From Hirschia maritima DSM 19733 (lineage in GTDB: Bacteria; Pseudomonadota; Alphaproteobacteria; Caulobacterales; Hyphomonadaceae): a stretch of DNA of 64,000 nt. Under the pieces are notes generated by a model, which saw only the letters and a list, made by a program, of their open reading frames with translations, was not told the origin of the DNA and searched no databases. Location of the stretch: positions 558,001-622,000 of the forward strand of contig NZ_KB899545.1 in assembly GCF_000378345.1 (NCBI RefSeq), in the 5' to 3' direction. The position numbers and the translations under genes are program-made. The first letter of the stretch is position 1, and every line of letters begins with the position of its first letter. Shown here one piece after another: positions 9,104 to 17,276 of the stretch.

Positions 9104-10263
9104 TGGCCTTTGATATTTCAAGACGATTCATGCTAACGGGCGCAGTAGGAACTGGCTTTGCCACAGCAGCCTGCGCAACTAACGGTGCATCTACCGTGGC
9201 AGAGGAAGCTGCGTTTCCCCCTGAGGCGGTATCCTTTGACCCTTACTTATTGGGCCCCAAAAAAGGAGTGGCGTTACTCTCTAGAAATGAAAACCCTTAT
9301 GGGCCTTCTAAGTCAGCTCTTAAAATGATTGAGTACGCAGCAAAAAAGGGAGCCTATTACGCTTCAAGAGAAGCCGTGACGACATTAATGTCGATGATCG
9401 CCGAACGCAATGGCGTCGAGCCGGAGCAGGTTGTCATAACGACCGGCTCAGGTGAGGCCCTCTCTGCTATAGCATTAATCTATGGTCCTAAAGGTCCAAT
9501 AGTAGCTCCAAGATTATTTTGGGACACTACAGCTTTATATGCAGCCAAGTTGGGAATGGCCACTATCGAGCGGATACCACTAACTGCTGAGATGGAAATA
9601 GATTTGGCGGGTATTGAAGCGAAGGTGTCTGATAAAACAGGGTTAGTTCAGTTATGTAACCCAAACAATCCTACAGGCGTCGTCACACCGGGGGAAACGA
9701 TTAGAGCGTCTGTAAAACGTATGGCTGCAAAAACAACAGTACTTGTGGATGAAGCCTACATCGAATTGGCAGATGATCCAGAAGGAACGAGTTGTATTAG
9801 TCTTCTCAAAGAAGGACATGATGTCATTATATCTCGTACGTTCTCCAAAATATATGGAATGGCTGGTATACGTGTTGGTTATACAATCTCTAGTGCAGAA
9901 ACTGCTGAAAAAATCCGCAATACTGCAATGTCCTGGAGCCCCGGAACTTCCTATGCGGGTGCCATAGGCGCTTATAATGATTTTGCCTTTTTGGAGTATT
10001 CCAAAAATAAAGTTGTGGAAGGGCGTGAAATGGTTTTGGAAACCTTAAATGTGCTTGGTTTAACCGCATTACCTTCAGGAACGAATTTTGTTTATTTCAA
10101 ATCAGGAAAAGAAGCGAATGTCGTTCAAAAAGCTATGATGGACAAAAACATTTCTGTTCGTGGCCAATACATGGATTATAGTGAATGGACCCGTGTTTCC
10201 ATGGGAAAAATCGAAGATGTAGCCCGCTTCTGTAAAGCATTACCAGAAGTTTTAGGTGCCTAA
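9103..10263 (+). CDS. Tat-exported PLP-dependent aminotransferase (HisC-like)
   Basis: A 386-residue fold-type I aminotransferase, most like the histidinol-phosphate aminotransferase branch. Visible motifs are NENPYGPS, TGSGEALSAIA, CNPNNPTG, VDEAYIEL and the PLP-lysine segment SRTFSKIYGMAGIRVGY. What is odd is the N terminus: SRRFMLTG followed by a hydrophobic run and ATAAC, a twin-arginine signal with a lipobox-like cysteine near residue 24. The folded, cofactor-loaded enzyme is thus probably sent to the periplasm and possibly lipid-anchored. Biosynthetic HisC proteins lack such a signal, so a catabolic role on a substrate brought in by the nearby TonB receptor is plausible. It is translationally coupled to the TauE/SafE gene. 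Confidence 0.87.
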   Translation: MAFDISRRFMLTGAVGTGFATAACATNGASTVAEEAAFPPEAVSFDPYLLGPKKGVALLSRNENPYGPSKSALKMIEYAAKKGAYYASREAVTTLMSMIAERNGVEPEQVVITTGSGEALSAIALIYGPKGPIVAPRLFWDTTALYAAKLGMATIERIPLTAEMEIDLAGIEAKVSDKTGLVQLCNPNNPTGVVTPGETIRASVKRMAAKTTVLVDEAYIELADDPEGTSCISLLKEGHDVIISRTFSKIYGMAGIRVGYTISSAETAEKIRNTAMSWSPGTSYAGAIGAYNDFAFLEYSKNKVVEGREMVLETLNVLGLTALPSGTNFVYFKSGKEANVVQKAMMDKNISVRGQYMDYSEWTRVSMGKIEDVARFCKALPEVLGA

Positions 10264-10620
10264 CGCCAATCCTATCAAAAACCTTGTTTACACGTTATTT
10301 TAATAGCGATTAAACAAGGTTTTTATGTTAAATTTTTCTGGTTTTAGAGTTTGCATTGGTCAGGTATTGCGCCGAATTTAGCGGCTTCCAGTACACGTTA
10401 AATTTCAGTGCTATTTATAGATTCCCCGTTCGTTTAACCGAAGAACTCCAGCAATATAAAGAAGATGTATTGTACAACACTTCAGCGTTTTAGACACGAT
10501 GGGCGTTCATTAATAGATCATGGTATTTGTTTTGGACAATTTAAACACTACTCTAAAAAGCGGATAAGCCATATAAGAGAAAGTAATTTCTCAGCGCACC
10601 ATCACCTATCAACAAGATCC
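10264..10620. other. Intergenic region before tRNA-Ser
   Basis: Apart from the strong terminator at 10277-10324 I see no gene, repeat or RNA structure here. The ORF that can be drawn from 10465 runs through the tRNA gene and is not credible. Confidence 0.5.
10277..10324 (+). terminator. Rho-independent terminator after aminotransferase gene
   Basis: Perfect inverted repeat AAAACCTTGTTTA / TAAACAAGGTTTT with a 20-base loop, ending in a T run, 14 bases after the stop codon. It closes the receptor/permease/aminotransferase unit. Confidence 0.85.
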
Positions 10621-10710
10621 TGGAGGAGAGGAAGGGATTCGAACCCTCGATACGATCTCTCGCATACTCCCTTAGCAGGGGAGCGCCTTCAGCCACTCGG
10701 CCACCTCTCC
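10621..10710 (-). tRNA. tRNA-Ser (anticodon GCU)
   Basis: On the minus strand the gene begins GGAGAGGTGGCCGAGTGG and ends in the T-arm GGTTCGAATCCC, a 7-base acceptor strand and an encoded CCA. The anticodon loop CTGCTAA gives GCU, reading AGC/AGU serine codons. The long variable arm expected for a class II serine tRNA is present, giving 90 bases with CCA. No mobile element is next to this copy. Confidence 0.97.
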
Positions 10711-10811
10711 ATAATCAGGAACAATGTCCTAGCTGGTTTTGCTAGGTTCCCGCAAGTATCAAAATCAATAAAAATAAAGATTTTGAAAAATATTATTCCA
10801 ATAGGGTTAAC

Positions 10812-11408
10812 TTAGTAATCATAAACTTCGATATTGGTGAGCTTAATCGTATATGCTGCTTCCGCAAGATCAGTGTATTCGCTTTTTGTGTACACATATC
10901 CTTCAATCCATACCGCTTGTGCCAAGTCTTGCAATTTGATGGCCTTATCGGTCGTAACATACAACGTTTGATTTGGCGGAGGTGGGGGCGCGTGCAAACA
11001 CGCTCCATAGTAAGGAACCAGTAAAAATTCCTTTATTTTTGCATTTTTGCCAAACTCAAAGGGTACCGTGTATCCTGGTATTCTGATCTTATGGCCATCG
11101 AGCGCATCAACAGTATTGTGAGATCCAAACTGCATCGCCACATCTCCGGCACTTCCTTCTGCGATGCTAAAAAGTGACTGCATTTGCGCCTGAATCTGAG
11201 CGGCGGTTCTTTCTGCTTCGCCTGGCGGTAGCAGATCTTCCCAACCCAATTCAAAAAGTTCATTTTTATCTTCAGGCAAAACATAAGTTAGCGGGTCAAT
11301 TTCAGTTTGCACTGAACCATCATCTGCCGCCACGGGCTCCGCAAAGGAAGATTGTCCCAAACAGAAAAGAGCGGAGAGAACCGCCGTGTATGTCTTGTAA
11401 ACGCTCAT
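10812..11408 (-). CDS. DUF3299 periplasmic protein of zinc-type ABC locus
   Basis: A secreted protein of about 198 residues of the DUF3299 family, recognised by DGHKIRIPGYTVPFEF, LLVPYYGACLHAPPPPPNQ and a C-terminal OB-like part (VWIEGYVYTK). The start at the ATG at 11408 gives a normal signal peptide cut near SSFA. The cysteine and histidine in GACLHAPPPP could bind metal. It is transcribed after the ABC ATPase and permease. I recall homologues occurring with such ABC genes and ZIP transporters in zinc-responsive loci (the Zrg system of Vibrio), so a role in zinc handling is the best guess. Its biochemical function is unknown. Confidence 0.78.
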   Translation of the reverse strand: MSVYKTYTAVLSALFCLGQSSFAEPVAADDGSVQTEIDPLTYVLPEDKNELFELGWEDLLPPGEAERTAAQIQAQMQSLFSIAEGSAGDVAMQFGSHNTVDALDGHKIRIPGYTVPFEFGKNAKIKEFLLVPYYGACLHAPPPPPNQTLYVTTDKAIKLQDLAQAVWIEGYVYTKSEYTDLAEAAYTIKLTNIEVYDY

Positions 11409-11463
11409 AAACAAACCTTGCAAATATACTCAAAGCATTCTTAAAGAGCGAATATGGCATGAT

Positions 11464-12996
11464 TCAGACTTTAATAGTCAAACCATCTGCTAAAGAATTC
11501 TTAGTCGCTCTAAAAGCAGGCCAAAAAGCCATAAATGCTGTTAGCACTACGACAACTACAATGACAATCAATTCGAACAGGCCTGGTTGCAATCCAGATA
11601 AGTTCAATCCTAATTGAGCATTTATCAAAGGCGCTACAAATAGTAACAAGCCTTGAATAAATCCTACACCAAGAACGCTTCCACAGAGAGCTAACAACGC
11701 AGCTTCCGAAATTATGAGAGCGAATATATCCGATGGCCTTGCACCAATTGAGCGTAATATAGCCATTTCGCGGCGACGCTCTTTCAAGCTTGTGAAGATG
11801 GTAATCAAAATGGTTGAAATACCCACGATTACAACGAATGCCGAAGTGGCTAGCAATGCCTTTTCTGCCGATCCCACTATGCTCCATAGTGAAGAAAGCG
11901 TCATACCTGGAATGATAGAGAGTAAGGCTTCATTTTCGTAAGTGTTCACCTCTCGATTAAAACGAAGAACCGCAGGTCTTGATGTCAAACCGATGAGAGC
12001 GGCATTTATTGTATTGGGCTCCAGATGTTGATGATCATGGTCATCATGAATGTCCGCTTCATGATGATGCGCATCTTCGTGTGAAGCATCATTGCTATGA
12101 TCATCGGAATGCACTGCTTCATCATTGTGGTTGTGATGATCATGTTGGTCATTTTGCGCCTCATGATTATCGTGACCTTCATGGTTGTGAGCATCGTGAT
12201 CATGAGTTTCATGATCGTGAGATGGGTGATGGTCATGAGCATCGTTATGATCGTGCTGTTTGTGCTCCATCTCTTCTGAATGCGCATGAAGATCATTATG
12301 ATCATCACGGTTTACGTGATCATGATTGCCATTAGACTTAGCGGGGGCAGGCGCATGCATAGCTTCCATACCTTCAAGACTGATGTGGATAGTCTGATCA
12401 ACGGGAGTGCCAGTCGGTTTGAGAATACCTACAACCTCAAAAGGATGATCATCATGATTTTGGAACGAAACTTCACCAATCCCATGAGACAATATGATTT
12501 TATGCCCAAGTGGATAACCTAGGTTTTGAGCTACATCGGATCCCAAAACGACTTCTAATTCGTGAGGGTTAAAAACGCCTCCCGCCGCCAATTCCAGTGG
12601 TTGCTTTTGCCCGTATTTATAATGTTCAAAATACGAAGTTTCGGTTCCTAGAACCTTGTACCCTCTATGGCTATCACCAAGTGCGATTGGGATAGCCCAT
12701 GCCACATCTGGTCGAGCTTGTATGGCCTCAAACGATTCCCATGACATGGGACTGGTTGCATCGCCTATACGGAACACCGAAAATAGCAAAAGATTTATCG
12801 GGCCGGTTCGTGCTCCTACAATTGCATCCACACCAGATATAGTATTTTCAAAGCTAGAGCGCGCGGAATGTCTTGTTTTTTCTACACCAACGAATAGTGC
12901 GACACTCAACGCAACCGCTAAAACGGTAAGAAAAGCAGTTGTTTTTCGAGCTAGAATACTCTTCCAAGCTAAATTGGGAATTGCGCCTTTTATCAT
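11464..12996 (-). CDS. FtsX/MacB-type ABC permease with huge His/Asp-rich periplasmic loop
   Basis: A 510-residue permease with the MacB/FtsX layout: one helix near the N terminus (about 20-38), a large periplasmic domain, and three C-terminal helices (SAFVVIVGISTILITIFTS; ISEAALLALCGSVLGVGFI; LIVIVVVVVLTAFMAFW). Residues about 224-324 are an insertion of roughly 100 residues with about 33 histidines plus many aspartates, in HD/HDH repeats. Such stretches bind Zn2+ or other transition metals, so the protein is likely a metal-handling member. Its start overlaps the ATPase stop by 4 bases. Next to a ZIP transporter, zinc acquisition or trafficking is the likely role. The insertion makes the DNA itself low-complexity. 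Confidence 0.88.
   Translation of the reverse strand: MIKGAIPNLAWKSILARKTTAFLTVLAVALSVALFVGVEKTRHSARSSFENTISGVDAIVGARTGPINLLLFSVFRIGDATSPMSWESFEAIQARPDVAWAIPIALGDSHRGYKVLGTETSYFEHYKYGQKQPLELAAGGVFNPHELEVVLGSDVAQNLGYPLGHKIILSHGIGEVSFQNHDDHPFEVVGILKPTGTPVDQTIHISLEGMEAMHAPAPAKSNGNHDHVNRDDHNDLHAHSEEMEHKQHDHNDAHDHHPSHDHETHDHDAHNHEGHDNHEAQNDQHDHHNHNDEAVHSDDHSNDASHEDAHHHEADIHDDHDHQHLEPNTINAALIGLTSRPAVLRFNREVNTYENEALLSIIPGMTLSSLWSIVGSAEKALLATSAFVVIVGISTILITIFTSLKERRREMAILRSIGARPSDIFALIISEAALLALCGSVLGVGFIQGLLLFVAPLINAQLGLNLSGLQPGLFELIVIVVVVVLTAFMAFWPAFRATKNSLADGLTIKV
12025..12327 (-). repeat. Low-complexity His/Asp-codon tract in ABC permease
   Basis: On the minus strand this stretch is a degenerate run of CAT/CAC/CAC and GAT/GAC/AAT codons with many short near-repeats such as CATGATCATGA. 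It explains the false His/Asp/Met-rich ORFs on both strands. Such tracts can expand or shrink by slippage or recombination. Confidence 0.75.
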
Positions 12997-13709
12997 TGGT
13001 TCAATCCCTCAGTGGCTAAATTAATGTTGTCTATGTCAATTGTAAAATCAAATTCGCTTGCAAGAGTTTCATCATGACTGACAAATAGCAAAGTCGTTTC
13101 GCTAGTACTGGCAGATTGGGACAGTAATTCAATAAAGCTATTTCGATTTTTTGTATCTAGCGCTGAGGTTGGTTCGTCGGCGATTATAATCGATGGTGAA
13201 CCAATGAGTGCTCTTGCGGCCGCGACACGTTGCTGCTGACCAACGGACAAATCAGATACCTTCCGTTCCCAAAACAGCTTTGGGTCTAAACCAAGTTTAT
13301 TCAAAAGTTCTTTGGCTTCTGCCTCAACACTTCCATGGTTTTTGTGACAATTGGATTTTCTAACCTTTGAAAAACGGCAGGGTAAACTGACATTTTCTTC
13401 TATCGATAAAAAAGGTAACAAATTGAACATCTGAAAGATGATGCCCATATGCTCAGATCGAAATTGATCTCTTTTAGCTGAACTGAGCGACGAAACTTCT
13501 AAATCAAAAACTTTGAGATAACCGCTATCTGGTGTGAGGATACCCGCGATCAAACCTAAGAGAGTAGACTTTCCACTCCCACTTTCACCTTTTAAGAAAG
13601 TTCTAGCGTTCCTTTGTATATTCAATTCATTAATTGACAGGATAGGGTGATGCTTCTTCCACCCAAATTTCAAAGATGAGATTTCGATTGCCGTATCACT
13701 AAGGCTCAT
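12993..13709 (-). CDS. ABC transporter ATP-binding protein (LolD/MacB type)
   Basis: A 238-residue ATPase with Walker A GESGSGKST (41-49), Q-loop IIFQMFNLLPF, signature LSVGQQQ (154-160), Walker B IIIADEP (174-180) and H-loop LLFVSHD. The Q-loop region and neighbours fit the LolD/MacB class that drives FtsX-like permeases by a mechanical cycle rather than classic import. It overlaps the permease by 4 bases and is the first gene of the leftward unit, with DUF3299 last. The divergent ZIP gene begins 172 bases upstream, and a Zur-like palindrome lies between them. Confidence 0.93.
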   Translation of the reverse strand: MSLSDTAIEISSLKFGWKKHHPILSINELNIQRNARTFLKGESGSGKSTLLGLIAGILTPDSGYLKVFDLEVSSLSSAKRDQFRSEHMGIIFQMFNLLPFLSIEENVSLPCRFSKVRKSNCHKNHGSVEAEAKELLNKLGLDPKLFWERKVSDLSVGQQQRVAAARALIGSPSIIIADEPTSALDTKNRNSFIELLSQSASTSETTLLFVSHDETLASEFDFTIDIDNINLATEGLNQ

Positions 13710-13785
13710 TGGATGTAACTCGTTAGAAACTGCATAAAGATTAGATCTGTGAAGATCGATATGAAAGATTGCCCTTTTAATCTTG

Positions 13786-13800
13786 CGTTACTATATAACG
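13786..13800. promoter_or_regulatory. Zur-like palindrome between ABC and ZIP genes
   Basis: The element CGTTACTATATAACG has perfect arms CGTTA/TAACG. Its 13-base core matches the Zur-type pattern GTTATA-N-TATAAC at all but two positions. It sits between divergent zinc-type transport genes, about 80 bases from each start, where a zinc-responsive repressor could control both. The match is by eye, and no zur gene is in the window. Confidence 0.55.
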
Positions 13801-13881
13801 ATTTACAACGGGCTTTCAGCAACTTTCTGATGTTCGGCGACTTTAATTGTTACAAAAATCATAAAGCGGGCGGCATTTCAC

Positions 13882-14568
13882 ATGGATGATCTAATCCATA
13901 CAATAGAACATTCATTTCACTTACCTGCATCTATTGTTCTCGCCACTTTAGCGGGGATTTTCTCTTTTATGGGGATTGTTCTCGCGGTCCTCAACACCGG
14001 TTTAGCAAAACGTTATGGTCATTTCGCTGCGATAGTTGCTGGGCTGCTTTTAAGTATCATTGCCATTATACACCTAATTCCGGAATCTTTGCATTTTGGC
14101 GGTATCGGCGGCGGTCTTTTAGTTTTAGGCCTAATGACCGGTTGGTTTCTCGACAAAGTGGGCAGCGTCACTCAAAATCAATCTGCAAACGTCTCTCTCA
14201 CTCCCTTGATAGCGATAGGACTGCATTCTTTCTTGGATGGCATGACATATGTTGCCTCTATGGGGCATAGCCATGAAGCCGGCTTGTTTACAGGTTTTGG
14301 GTTGATACTTCATGAAATACCCGAGGGAGTTATCACTTATATCCTGTGCTTGTTACTTATTGGACCCAGTTTTAGAGCGGCCGTAGTAGCAATTTTAATT
14401 GCGTCACTAACAACACCATTGGGTGCGGTCATAGCGCAATCTTTGAAAAAACTACTCGATGATTCATTTATAGCAATTGCTTTTCCAATCACCGCAGGTC
14501 TCGTCAGCTGGGCCGGTATCAGGCTTTTGTCAGAAAATGTGTCATTCAAGAAAAAGAAAACAGAATAA
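13882..14568 (+). CDS. ZIP family divalent metal transporter
   Basis: A 228-residue integral membrane ZIP transporter, probably importing Zn2+ (or Fe2+/Mn2+) into the cytoplasm. The two signature metal-binding helices are clear: HSFLDG (115-120, helix IV) and LHEIPEGV (143-150, helix V). HSHEAG lies in the following loop. About seven to eight hydrophobic segments are visible. It is divergent from the ABC/DUF3299 unit, and a Zur-like site lies between them, which supports zinc as substrate. Length is normal for the bacterial ZIP family. Confidence 0.9.
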   Translation: MDDLIHTIEHSFHLPASIVLATLAGIFSFMGIVLAVLNTGLAKRYGHFAAIVAGLLLSIIAIIHLIPESLHFGGIGGGLLVLGLMTGWFLDKVGSVTQNQSANVSLTPLIAIGLHSFLDGMTYVASMGHSHEAGLFTGFGLILHEIPEGVITYILCLLLIGPSFRAAVVAILIASLTTPLGAVIAQSLKKLLDDSFIAIAFPITAGLVSWAGIRLLSENVSFKKKKTE

Positions 14569-14569
14569 G

Positions 14570-14935
14570 TTAAACCTCCATTGTTAGTGCGTTGATAATT
14601 CCTACAACCAAAGCATCTTTTTGCCTTTCAAGTTCAGGTAGTTCACCATACGGAATTAACAATGGATGGGTTTTGGCGATTGGGTCCTTAACTGTTCCTA
14701 ACTTCCACCCATTTTCTTTTTTTTCATTCATCCACTGCACGTGTTGATCTGAAGCTGATGCTTTTGGGTTTTCAATTCTGAATTTCGCCCCAGCAATGGA
14801 TGCATCTTTCATCCAACGCGGCGCTTTATTCCAGTGCGGAGACGTTGGTTGATCATGGGCAGCTTGAAAGGCTCTAATTGCCTCATGCATGACGCGTGCA
14901 ATTACGAGAACTTCTTGTTTTGAAATTGAAGTCAT
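14570..14935 (-). CDS. Stand-alone RyR-domain protein
   Basis: A 121-residue protein consisting almost wholly of a RyR domain (about 15-118): HEAIRAFQAAHDQ, then the conserved NEKKENGWKLG, HPLLIPYGELPELERQKD and a final helix. RyR domains occur as repeats in ryanodine receptors and singly in bacterial proteins; they bind no known ligand for certain. The start at 14935 is supported by AGGA 7 bases upstream. It converges with the ZIP gene. The gene immediately on the other side, divergently transcribed, also ends in a RyR domain, so the two probably work together. Its role is unknown. Confidence 0.75.
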   Translation of the reverse strand: MTSISKQEVLVIARVMHEAIRAFQAAHDQPTSPHWNKAPRWMKDASIAGAKFRIENPKASASDQHVQWMNEKKENGWKLGTVKDPIAKTHPLLIPYGELPELERQKDALVVGIINALTMEV

Positions 14936-15040
14936 CACCAAGTCCTAACCATCAAGACCTTTACGCTAATTCGATTCAATGAAATTCTAAACATGCGATG
15001 TGTGAGTACCGTTTGAATAATACCCAAAATAGGAAGCATG

Positions 15041-16855
15041 ATGACAATATTGCGGTTTATACTTCGAAGATTTGAGTACTTTGCTTTGCAACACTCCGCG
15101 ATCATCTATTGGTTTTGCCTATCACTTTTCGCAAGTACGGCTTTTCTGTCTGGAATGCTCGGTTGGTGGAATTGGGAATTGGATAACGCAAATGCCACTT
15201 TCGCATCGAGACCCTCTGAAAATCAAAATTGGCAAGCAATACTTGAGACGGTTCAGTTAAGCATAAAAGCAATATTTGCTTCAGATATTTATGTAACCAC
15301 CGCACTCAAAGATATGCCGCTATCTCTACAAATCGCCCGTATTTCTGGCGCGTTAGCCTTTGTCCTTTTGATAGGTCGTATTTTTATATTTGCAGTTGGT
15401 GGTAAGGCATCTAGAATTTTTCTTTGGGCTAGATCCAATCACGATGTAATCTTAGGTGAACATCAAATTGCACTAGAATATGCAAATTCAGCAAATTTAC
15501 CTACAACAGGTATTCACACTTCCGCAAAAAACAAAAACTCAATTACGAGAACTGAAAACTTGAGCGATGATCTGACAAGGGCGGGTGCAAATCGCGCTAA
15601 CAGACTTGTTGTAGCTCTGGAAACAGATGTCGAAACATGGTCAGAAGCTCAACAAGTTGCCAAGCTTTACCCTAAAAAAGAGGTACTTGCGCACATCAAT
15701 GATCCATGGCTGCTAGAGCGTGTTGATAAGGCAAGTCCTGCCACAAGACTAAAACCTTTTTCGTTTGTTTCAGGTGTCGCCCGCAGTGTAATGCTGGCTC
15801 ACCCCCCATATCTTTTAGCTCGCGCGAATAATTATGATGTTCAGCATATAGTCGTCATTGGATTTGGCTTTTTGGGGCAGGCTTTGGTGAGGGAGTTTTT
15901 GATAACTTCAGTCTCTAACAACCCGCACAAAATGGCAGTTACAATAATTGACCCGAATGCCAGAAAACGAGCTGCTTCGTTCAAGGCTCGTCATCCTGGT
16001 ATTGAGGAATATGTAGACTTTTCATTTCTTGCGGCGGATTTAACACTTAAATCTCCCAAAACAGAAGAGTTTCTCATTCAACGATGTAGAACAATACCCC
16101 CATGCGCAATCTATGTCGCTTTGAACGACGGTGAACACCCATTGCTAACCGCCGTTGCAATCAAAGATCGAGCTGAAAGAGAAAACTGGTTTAGCGCTCC
16201 AATCTTTGTCAATTCACTTGATGGTTCAGGCCTGCGTGAAGTCCGACAGGGTGTAGGGTTGATAGGACAACCAAAGCAGAAAGCATCCAGTTATGCGCTA
16301 ACAAACTTGATAGACGATCTAAGCCTAATACCGTATGGATCATGGCAAGATGGTATGGATGGGACAGCATTGAAGACCCCAGACTTTGACGCAATCCCGA
16401 GGCTCTTCCACCAAACTTATCTTCAGACGATGAGCAGTACCAAGAATATCAAGGATATTTCATATGATTGGGATTATCTGGAGGAAGAGTTACGTGTCGC
16501 AAATAGGAGATTGGCAGCCCATATACGCGCAACGCTCGATGCCGCCGGATTCGATCTAAATAGATGGCTAGAAAATGGAAATGACGGGCTGTCTCACAAT
16601 TGTTTTATGCTTCCACAAGGCACACACGTCATTGATCTTGATAATGAGAAAGAAGTTGAAGATTTGGCAAGACTACAGCATCGCAGATGGATGTTTGATA
16701 GACTTCTCAATGGTTGGAGGTATGGCCCCAAGCGTGACAATCGCGCTCGAATTCATGATTGCTTGAAAGAGTATGATGAATTGGATGAAAATACTAAAGA
16801 ACACGATAGAGCGATGGTTCGCCAAATCGCTAAAATAATAGAAAACTCAAATTAA
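15041..16855 (+). CDS. Two-TM, TrkA-N-type, C-terminal RyR domain protein (channel-like)
   Basis: A protein of about 604 residues of unusual build. N-terminal membrane helices lie at about 21-44 and 103-122, with an amphipathic segment between them (QAILETVQLSIKAIF) placed like a pore helix. A degenerate first nucleotide-binding unit spans about 133-230. A clear Rossmann/TrkA-N unit follows with HIVVIGFGFLG (glycines 275, 277, 280) and VTIIDPN ending its second strand. The C terminus is a RyR domain (about 535-600; LQHRRWMFDRLLNGWRYG, then YDELDENTKEHD). The layout recalls K+ channels gated by tandem RCK domains, but the pore filter is not recognisable. ATGs occur at 15038 and 15041. It faces the small RyR gene divergently. 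Confidence 0.72.
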   Translation: MTILRFILRRFEYFALQHSAIIYWFCLSLFASTAFLSGMLGWWNWELDNANATFASRPSENQNWQAILETVQLSIKAIFASDIYVTTALKDMPLSLQIARISGALAFVLLIGRIFIFAVGGKASRIFLWARSNHDVILGEHQIALEYANSANLPTTGIHTSAKNKNSITRTENLSDDLTRAGANRANRLVVALETDVETWSEAQQVAKLYPKKEVLAHINDPWLLERVDKASPATRLKPFSFVSGVARSVMLAHPPYLLARANNYDVQHIVVIGFGFLGQALVREFLITSVSNNPHKMAVTIIDPNARKRAASFKARHPGIEEYVDFSFLAADLTLKSPKTEEFLIQRCRTIPPCAIYVALNDGEHPLLTAVAIKDRAERENWFSAPIFVNSLDGSGLREVRQGVGLIGQPKQKASSYALTNLIDDLSLIPYGSWQDGMDGTALKTPDFDAIPRLFHQTYLQTMSSTKNIKDISYDWDYLEEELRVANRRLAAHIRATLDAAGFDLNRWLENGNDGLSHNCFMLPQGTHVIDLDNEKEVEDLARLQHRRWMFDRLLNGWRYGPKRDNRARIHDCLKEYDELDENTKEHDRAMVRQIAKIIENSN

Positions 16856-16864
16856 GGGATAGGT

Positions 16865-17116
16865 TCACGCCACCCGCCGCAGTTTAGGTCGCTTCTTTGG
16901 TGGGGCAGGTTTGTTCCCAGAACCATCGTCGTTCGGAGTAATATCAGTTTCGTTCATTGGAGATCGAGCTGAAACACCAAATGTTTCCAACGCGTTTATA
17001 GCCGCTTCAAGGTCTGCTAGAGCAATTCTCCAGACCGGCAAGCCTTCTATTTCTTCGTCAGGGTCTTCACCCAAAAAAGCGCAATATCTTCGCGCCAGAA
17101 CTTCATAGGACTTCAT
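16865..17116 (-). CDS. Small hypothetical protein near RyR/SPFH genes
   Basis: An 83-residue protein I do not recognise. The start at 17116 fits a GGGGGA ribosome binding site; the upstream in-frame ATG at 17122 would overlap that site. The first half is acidic and probably helical (YEVLARRYCAFLGEDPDEE, then VWRIALADLEAAINALETFG). The second half is low-complexity and ends in a basic proline/lysine/arginine tail (PPKKRPKLRRVA) that could contact nucleic acid or membrane. It converges with the TrkA-N/RyR gene 9 bases away and lies on the same strand as the SPFH gene, 160 bases downstream of it. Confidence 0.6.
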   Translation of the reverse strand: MKSYEVLARRYCAFLGEDPDEEIEGLPVWRIALADLEAAINALETFGVSARSPMNETDITPNDDGSGNKPAPPKKRPKLRRVA

Positions 17117-17234
17117 TTTCATCCCCCAATGGATATGAATTTATGAAGACAGAATGACTCGAGGTAGTTTTCGTAATCTTAACAACGTGAATTGAATTTC
17201 ACTCAGGAAGCCACAAAAAGCAGTGAATCTGATC

Positions 17235-17270
17235 AAAACCTGCAATAATGATCAACTTTTATTGCAACCT
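17235..17270 (-). terminator. Hairpin after SPFH gene
   Basis: Inverted repeat TGCAATAA / TTATTGCA (17241-17248 and 17259-17266) followed on the minus strand by GGTTTTGA, just downstream of the SPFH stop codon. A probable weak terminator. Confidence 0.5.
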
Positions 17271-17276
17271 GAAGAT

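Noticed and set aside
10465-10815. 116-residue ORF across tRNA-Ser(GCU)
   Set aside because: It reads straight through the tRNA gene; the WRRGRDSNPR-type peptide is the well-known translation of an antisense tRNA.
12009-12335. His/Asp-rich and Met/Ile-rich ORFs on both strands
   Set aside because: They are other-frame readings of the His/Asp-codon tract inside the ABC permease gene, which has clear FtsX-type ends on both sides.
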